Shown here one piece after another: positions 58,101-64,000 of a stretch of DNA of 64,000 nucleotides. The stretch is from Posidonia oceanica. Its lineage: Eukaryota; Streptophyta; Magnoliopsida; Alismatales; Posidoniaceae. The translations under genes were made by a program, and so were the position numbers. The notes under the pieces are model-generated. The model made no database searches. It saw only the letters and a list, made by a program, of their open reading frames with translations, and had not been told where the DNA came from. The stretch lies in assembly GCA_037176725.1 (NCBI GenBank), contig JAZBRS010000026.1, positions 104,701,501-104,765,500 on the forward strand. The letters run 5' to 3'. Each line of letters starts with the position of its first letter. The stretch's first letter is position 1.

Positions 58101-58747
58101 CTGCCAGTAGTTCTTACGAATCAAGGCTCGCCTATTCGGAATGCTGACAGCGTAGCTGAGCACATAGATCGCACGTTTATTTTCTTTCCGCGCATCACAA
58201 CACTTAGAGCATGTATTCGTGCATGTTTATTTCAGCATACATGGCATTTAGGCATTTAAGTATTTAGACATTCATCTGAGCACCCATAGCATAGTATAGC
58301 ATCCCTCGTCCCTAGGACGTGCAGTTAGGCAATCATTGCCGATATCCTGTAAATGCGAGCGAGAATAGCCAAGAAAGACCGATTCCAGGCATGTCGAGGG
58401 TGCCTAACACCATCCCCACGCGTAACAGGAGTCCTTACGCTTTCTCTGGCCCGCAATGACCCTTTTGCCCTCGTCCTTGGCACGAGTCATCTTCTTTGCA
58501 TTGCATTGCATCTTTTTGTGTGGTTTTGCATGTTTTTCATGCATTTCCCCGGTTTTCCTTGTCTCCCGACTTAATAGACTAGGTGGCGACTCCGTATTTG
58601 CTTTATCTTTGTTTCCCCCCCTTCTTTCAGTGTTTTGAGTCGAGTTTCCTCCTCGAATCACCCGCTAATAGTGAACCTGATTTCCGATCGGTGCACGCGA
58701 GCTTTGGCAACATCCACGGACGATCGCGAACTCACGAGATCGCTACA

Positions 58748-60016
58748 GCCAAGCCAAAAGAGATATAGCATGATTCAAAAGAAAATTGAACAAGCAAGCA
58801 ATCGCACGGATGCCCTAGCTGATTCGGGCCTTCTTTGATCTTCTGGAGTCAGGGAACTGGGGGCGCCAGGCGAGATTTCTATGATGGGCCAGAGTCTCTG
58901 CACCTCAGTCACATACTCAGGAGTGCATCCTGAGCCTTTGGCAGCTGTGATGTCTGTCGACTGCACTCTATGCTGCATCAGGTCTGCTAGCTCTGTAGTA
59001 GCGGCTATTGAATTAAGAGGATAGGGCTGTAGGAGCCTGGGCGCTGTGCTATCAACCAAGGCGCCTTGCTGGAGGCCGAATTGCCGCATGACCCGGATAG
59101 GGTGGTATTCCACACCCCCGGTGAATCCTGGCAACACCACAAGTCGCATGTCACGGGTGCCAAAGAAGACAGTGAATGGCTCAGTTGTGGATGAGAAGAT
59201 ACACCACGTTACTGCATCATCTGTCAGCTTTGACAGCTTCTCATATTCTTCTAGGACGCTCTTGATGGTCCATGCATGGCCGCTGCTGCAGTATGCTTCG
59301 ATGGCATGCCTTTGAGGGTGCAGAATATCCATCTCTACGTGTGCAGCTAGCCAGATCTGCACGAGTGCTCCATAGCCATAGAAGTGGCGGCAGCGGTGTG
59401 AGATGCGGTCCAGTCCGCGGTAAGTCTCTGCTAAGACGACTGGTGCCAGGTCGAGCTGCTGGGTCACCACAGTAAGCGTGATCCCAGCGACCTCAATTGC
59501 AACTGTCATCCGGTCGTGGCTGAAGATCAGCTCACCTAGGAAGCGAGTGACAAATCCCCAGAGCCAGAGCACATCTCCTAGCTTGGCATGCTTGTTGGCA
59601 GCTTCGTCAAAGTATGCTAGGCGAAGCATGGGCGCAGGCCCACTGGTGCAGACTAATCTTTGCTGGCAGTCTACCGTGGAAAGCCCAGTTAGCTGGCTCA
59701 GAGCTGCTGCATAGCCATCATGCCTCATGAACACAGACGGTCCCATGATATTGGAGAAGCCGCAGATCCAGCGCACTTCCTCCAGCGTGGGCGTTAGCTT
59801 TGTTCTCCCGAAGCGGAAGACATGGTGTGCTGGTTTCCAAAATCTTACTGCAGTACAAAGGAGATGTCGGCTCACCTCGACATCAGCTGCTCTCAGAAGC
59901 CTAGATGGAATGCCCCATGTGCGCAACCTCTCGCGGTCACCCTCGGCAAGCTTGCCAATCCACTCTCGCAAGGTCTCGGAGCAATGCATTGGGGTTACCA
60001 AGGTGGGGAAACCCAT
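58748..60016 (-). pseudogene. ORF1 with plant-mobile-domain/DUF7745-like domain
   Basis: A 413-residue open frame from ATG 60016 to TGA 58775-58777, continuing in frame to the H junction and on at 35585. After residue 40 the pattern fits the plant mobile domain/DUF7745 group: LLCTAVRFWKPAHHVFRF, then PTLEEVRWICGF (about residues 95-107), LGDVLWLWGFVTRFL (about 150-165) and a YGALVQIWLAAHVEMD segment (about 220-236). This family is frequent next to plant Ty3 elements; its biochemical role is unknown to me. Its strand and position upstream of the B gag suggest both belong to one element. The domain region itself has no stop, so it decayed little before H split it. It could also be a captured host gene. 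Confidence 0.7.
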
Positions 60017-60770
60017 TGCGCAAGAGGGAGAATGCAGGCAGCCAATGCAGAATCTTCAAGTACCTGCAACCAAGGTTATGGTTTATCAGATCAGATACAA
60101 GCATGTAACCACTGGCTGATAAAGGGGGCAAATTGCAATGCTAGTAAAGCAGTTCAACATGTTCAACAGTTAGCATACAAAACGCAGACGTCAAGCATAT
60201 TCAAACAAAGGTGATTCTGCCTGCATAGGAAAAGGCTGGTCGGAGCTCTAGACCAGCGTAGCTCGGAGGAGATCGATGCGTGCTTGATAGCAGTATTGTC
60301 TCAGCGCCGAGCTTTGCAGAGCAGGATGACAAAATAAAAGGAATGATCGGTGCTGTGGATGTATGCATGCTTCATGAATGATATGCGGTGGGTATATGCA
60401 TGATTTATGAGGGATATGCTGTAGCCCTCAGCATACGGAGTGCTTAGCGCCTACTGCAGAGGAAGAGAGTGGTCCCCGACTCACTGGACTCTACTCAAAC
60501 TCCTAACTTGTTGGTGGCTCTCTGAAAAGGGTGATAGCAGTGCTTGGGTGGTGGTGTAGTGAGGACAGGCTCCATACCAAACTCTCAAGGACCTACACCT
60601 ACTCTTTTCATTCATTTTCTTTTGTTTTTCTCCCTCATAGGCGTGTAGGTTTCCCCTATCCCTAACTTGGAGGTAATGGGGACCTGGTTTGAAGGTGGGG
60701 AGCTGCTTGCTAGACAGGGGTGGCTAGACCCTGTGGGATTTGTAGATTTGCCAGGCGCGAACTTCGACTC
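60017..60770 (-). other. Region upstream of ORF1, no gene seen
   Basis: About 750 bases between the ORF1 ATG and element C. It may be the 5' leader of B/J. I see no LTR end, primer site or open frame of note. Candidate target duplication of C: GACTC (60766-60770), unconfirmed. Confidence 0.4.
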
Positions 60771-62303
60771 TGTAGATATCCTATTTTCGCATTTCTAAGA
60801 GTTCTTTTAAGGGTAAAAACCTTGAGGCGCCCCAAATCTCATGCCTAAGTTTGATAGCACATCTTCCAGATATTCCCTGACTTCTTTAAAGCATCACAGG
60901 ACCTTACCTAGACTCAAGTTGTTGGCTGTGGCAAAGCTAACTCGCGTGGGCTCATGACAAGTCCAAGTACCCTGGGTATCCTTCACTTCAACTCGGATTT
61001 AAAATTAGATTTGAGTTAACAGAGATGCTTCCTTGATTTCACAGGCTATCTGTAGTTTCCCAGCCTCCCATCTTGTTTCCTCTGGCAAAAATCCAGGAAA
61101 AGAGCTAAAAACAAGCTAGGCAAGTTAGTAGCCAGTTGGACAGGCGACTCAACTCGTAGCTGCACTATGCGGCGACAATTTCTGTCGCCAATTTCCACAC
61201 CGACTGAAACGACAGCCAGCAAAGGGGGCGGCTCAGCCAGAAGCCTTCTAAAGACGCGACCCATATGGACATCAACTGGATAGGCGACTGGGCGATCGTG
61301 GGTAGCGGTTGCGCCCACTATCCCCACAACTCTCAGGCGCCAGCTCATCAGGCGACTGAGCGGTTGTGGAACCGCCTCGGTCTTCCCACGATCTTTGACC
61401 GTTAGGCGTCGCTCTATGTGGCGGCTAGTGATCGTGCCTCCTTTCAAACCGCTTTTCCATAGTTATTGCCCACTCCCCCTCGACCTTTAGGCGCTGTCTC
61501 ATACGGCGACTAGCAATCGTGGCCTCGTTCTCGGGTCGTCCACACATTGACCAAGCGGTTGCTAGGTTTAGGAGCCTCTCTGAGCGGTGACTGGGACTAA
61601 CTGCTATTTTTCTAGAATTTTCTGAACTCCAACCGTCACTACACCCCTAAAGTCTATAAATAGACCCCCTAGGCCGATGGTTTGAGGGGTAGGAACTTTG
61701 GAGTGAGAAATTCCCCTAGAGAGGAACTTCCGGAAGAGACAGAGTCCTGTCAGTTGTGAGCCACACTCAAAGAGTTAGTCTTTCCAATCCTGAAACACTA
61801 CCTCCTCTCCCCAATAGGCAACCAATTTGAGCTTCTACCTCCAACCTAGGAATCCTCAGCTATGCTGGAGCTCCGACCGTGCTTCCTTCCAACCTCATTG
61901 CACACAGCATAAGGGTGAAAGAGAGTATCTTCTTCCAATTTAGTTTCTTACTACATCTCTTTACATTCCTTAGCATAGGATCATATCATATGCATACGGG
62001 AACAACCCCCGGTCAGTATTTATTTTCTTTTGGTCATGACACCCCATTCACCTATGTTACTGATACTACACCGAACCTAATCTATGTCATTTTGTTTTGA
62101 AGGAAAGGAAGGAACTCACGCAGCACGAGGAAGTCGCTAGACGACACCCTGCCGTCGATCTAGTGGTCCGAGGACCCGCATCATCATAATCTCCCCTAGG
62201 TGTCTTGTCTGCCCAGAGACGAGTGGCGATCACAACAAAGGCTGTCGACGTCGTGGAAGCGCTGACATCTCCTTAAATACACCCTCCGAATTCCACATCT
62301 ACA
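60771..62303 (+). repeat. Element C 5' LTR (1.5 kb)
   Basis: Starts TGTAGATATCC and probably ends CACATCTACA at 62303. The end is uncertain because a shorter PBS-like sequence lies at 62224. GGCGACT-type modules are frequent at 61140-61600. A TATA box is at 61655. Confidence 0.75.
61655..61663 (+). promoter_or_regulatory. LTR TATA box, element C
   Basis: TATAAATAG within AAGTCTATAAATAGACCCCC, matching the box of A. Confidence 0.65.
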
Positions 62304-62310
62304 AATCAAG

Positions 62311-62331
62311 TGGCGATCACGGTGGGACTCG
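62311..62331 (+). other. Primer-binding site, element C
   Basis: TGGCGATCACGGTGGGACTC then G. The complement ends GATCGCCA and has a T-loop-like GAGTC, fitting a tRNA 3' end. An 11-base echo, TGGCGATCACA, lies 87 bases upstream at 62224. Confidence 0.65.
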
Positions 62332-63689
62332 GCTTTAGCCAACCCCTGTGCTACGTGAGTTGATTCCTCCCCTCCTTTCCATTATCCTCATAGATTTAGG
62401 AGTAGTTTTTAGGTTCGGATAATCGTGCGCTTAGGTTTTCCCGACATCCCGGACCTTTTCTGTTTTTATCCTCCGTCTGTTTCTGACATCAGTAAAATCC
62501 TAAGCTCCTGCAGCTGGGGTTATTTTACTGAAGTTAGGACACTGCGTTTCGAGCCGCCGTTCATAATAGCGTCTGTCTGAGCTGCTCCTCCAATGGGTGA
62601 CTAATTTAGATGCCGCTTATACAGCTGCCTCTAGTAGTCTGGTTTTTTACTGTAGATTTTTTTTATTTTTTCCTGTACTTTGTATTGTGTTTTTGATCTG
62701 CAGTAGCACTAAAAAAATTAAAAACCACCTTTCCATGTCCACTATCTTCTAGTTTTTTAACGGTTTTTAGCTTTGCTTGTGTCCACCCTTAAGGTGGAAA
62801 CTAATTGTTTGGTATTAAAGTGGAAGTCCCTTGAGGAAGTCTTCCTCTAGCTAGAATGGTTAATCTGAGCGAACCCGGGCCAACACAAGTCGCTCTCCCA
62901 TACTCAGTTTTAGCTGCAATAGCTAGATCAAGATCTCGAGGTGTCCCAAGTATCGTTATTGGCTTCTCTCTCTTTCTGAACCAATAGTGGGACTTGGTAG
63001 ATACTTTACACCTTAGTACTCTGTGTTTTATCGCTTTGTGGTTTGTTAAGTGCCGAGCCTAAGGACAGAATCCTAGGTCGAGGGTCCCTCTTTAGAGAGA
63101 CAAGCCCCCCCACTTAGGCCCCTCTTGGTGGACCCTAGCGAAGGTCAAGGAGGAGTACCTTAAAGCCAACCAATCCCAGTTGCTTGTGACCTACACAGGT
63201 TGATTAATCAATCCATTAATTAAACACCTAAACAAGTAAAACCAACGCATTGCTTGAAACCTGCTCATTTTCCATCATCAGTGTTGCATGGCCTGTCCAA
63301 GACAGACCTGGTTTGCTGTCTGAACCAAGGGCACAGCCGCCGGTTCAGGGGGTGCCTCGATAAGCCGCCGCTGAAATAGGCGACCTATCCGATCGCCTGT
63401 GAAACAGGCGACTAGCAGGGATTACGATTCAGTGCATTGTCTGCAAGGTTTAGGCACACGGCTAATCACAGGATCAAAAGCACAGACTGTTTCCATTTCT
63501 GTTACTTTTTTTCACATTCTATCGAGTCTGTAGTAATTAGTGTTCAATGAGTCTGTAATTTCTTTTTTTTATCTCCTGTAATAGTCTAAAAAAGAAAAAA
63601 GAAGAAAGAAAAAAAAAAGAAAAAAAAGAAGAAAGAAAAAGAAGAAAGAAAAAGAAAAAGAAAAGAAAAAGAAGAAAGTACAAGAAACA
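62332..63689 (+). other. Element C leader
   Basis: Non-coding leader matching that of A. It holds a perfect 8-bp hairpin, TCGCCTGT-GAA-ACAGGCGA, at 63393-63411 and ends with the purine tract (63587-63680) nine bases before ATG 63690. Confidence 0.65.
63587..63680 (+). repeat. Purine-only tract before gag ATG (element C)
   Basis: Over 90 bases of A and G (GAAGAAAGAAAA type) with almost no pyrimidine, ending about ten bases before the gag ATG, as in A. Confidence 0.85.
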
Positions 63690-64000
63690 ATGGAGCACAT
63701 GAGCACTACCTCTACCTCCATGGCACAGCAAGGCCAAGGCCCAGACGGGTCTTCCTTCAGAGGTACAGCCTTACAAATGGAAGGGCCAGGAACCCCTAGC
63801 CTCTCACGAGCCGTCGGCTAGCGAAAATTCCCACATGCCTCCATCCCCTTCGATTACCACACTGATACAAACGAAGAAGGAGGGGAGGCGGATCAGTCCC
63901 AAACAATAGATGTCCCACCCGAGTCCACACGTCCCGAGGCAACTTCTATCATTATGCCTCCCGTTGTGACTACTTCCTACCCAATCGAGGAAGAGACCTA
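63690..64000 (+). pseudogene. Element C gag, N-terminal part
   Basis: ATG at 63690 (MEHMSTTSTSMAQQ) aligns with the gag start of A (MEHLGTSSAS). Codon 44 is TAG (63819-63821) where A has an Arg codon; the frame then stays open to the window edge with sequence like A (FPHASIPFDY, TDTNEEGGEADQSQ, PPVVTTSYPIEEE). A low-complexity N-terminal arm; the capsid core lies outside the window. Confidence 0.7.

Larger units (their letters stand above)
35586..58747 (+). mobile_element. Element H: complete giant gag-only LTR retrotransposon
   Basis: Both LTRs, primer site, leader, gag, 3' tandem repeats and purine tract are present. The 5' LTR (35586-45797) is interrupted by solo LTR F; the 3' LTR is 54574-58747. 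Without F and its extra target copy the element is about 17.0 kb. Flanking 5-mers GCCAG (35581-35585) and GCCAA (58748-58752) are a target duplication with one mismatch, and removing H restores a continuous ORF1 frame. There is no pol between gag (ends 49424) and the 3' LTR. LTR pairs differ by a few per cent by eye. Confidence 0.9.
54574..58747 (+). repeat. Element H 3' LTR (4.2 kb)
   Basis: Starts TGTAGACACCCCATTTTGAC and ends GAGATCGCTACA. It shows the uninterrupted site of F and carries the TATA box (55177-55184), the TTGCATTTAGGCCCC periodic units (57430-57780) and the conserved late block (58371-58450). Confidence 0.9.
60771..64000 (+). mobile_element. Element C: Ty3/gypsy LTR retrotransposon, 5' part
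   Basis: Plus-strand member of the same family as A: 5' LTR, primer site, leader, purine tract and gag start, running off the right edge. A and C point outward from the window in opposite orientation. Confidence 0.85.

Noticed and set aside
1..64000. Reverse transcriptase, RNase H or integrase
   Set aside because: I looked for YxDD, RT-type PLPRIDxL and HHCC/DDE contexts in all listed frames and found none. The pol parts of A and C would be outside the window.

Overview
This window is repeat-rich nuclear DNA from a flowering plant, probably one with a large genome. I see no ordinary host gene. The evidence for a plant is: Ty3/gypsy LTR retrotransposons whose primer-binding sites match the 3' end of a plant tRNA-Arg; a plant-mobile-domain/DUF7745-like ORF; CCCTAAA (plant telomere-type) runs inside LTRs; and several-kilobase LTRs starting TGTAGACACCCC, typical of the Tat/Ogre branch. 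I cannot name the species.

Layout (names are mine). An old minus-strand element (B/J) forms the background. It reads right to left: ORF1 (60016-58748, then 35585-35344), gag end (24668-24205), then two retropepsin-like domains (8710-7328). Everything else has inserted into it. Element A (minus, 1-7327, runs off the left edge) cuts its second protease. Element D (plus, 8711-24204) cuts it between gag and the first protease. Element fragments G (plus, 24671-29867) and I (minus, 29868 to about 35330) lie between gag and ORF1. Element H (plus, 35586-58747) splits ORF1. Element C (plus, 60771-64000, runs off the right edge) sits upstream of ORF1. A 6.1-kb solo LTR (F, minus, 38051-44196) is nested in the 5' LTR of H, with perfect CATTC target duplications.

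D, G and H carry long LTRs, a tRNA-Arg primer site, a long leader, a decayed gag and a long 3' region with tandem repeats, but no reverse transcriptase, RNase H or integrase. They look like giant non-autonomous gag-only elements. H without F is about 17 kb. A and C are a second family: LTRs of about 1.5 kb, a different primer site, a purine-only tract just before the gag ATG, and (in A) gag, protease-like domain 1, protease-like domain 2 and a G-patch. All coding regions contain stops or frameshifts except the last stretch of A (1-1106).

The most unusual signals are: two consecutive retropepsin-like domains in A and B; a primer-binding site repeated four times in the leader of D; families of 3'-region and LTR minisatellites that appear to have grown from single units; short dispersed inverted-repeat modules inside LTRs; a block of about 75 bp conserved near the 3' end of seven otherwise divergent LTRs; and a conserved leader block with a shared peptide in D, G and H. 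Everything is read by eye; no alignment or database search was run.
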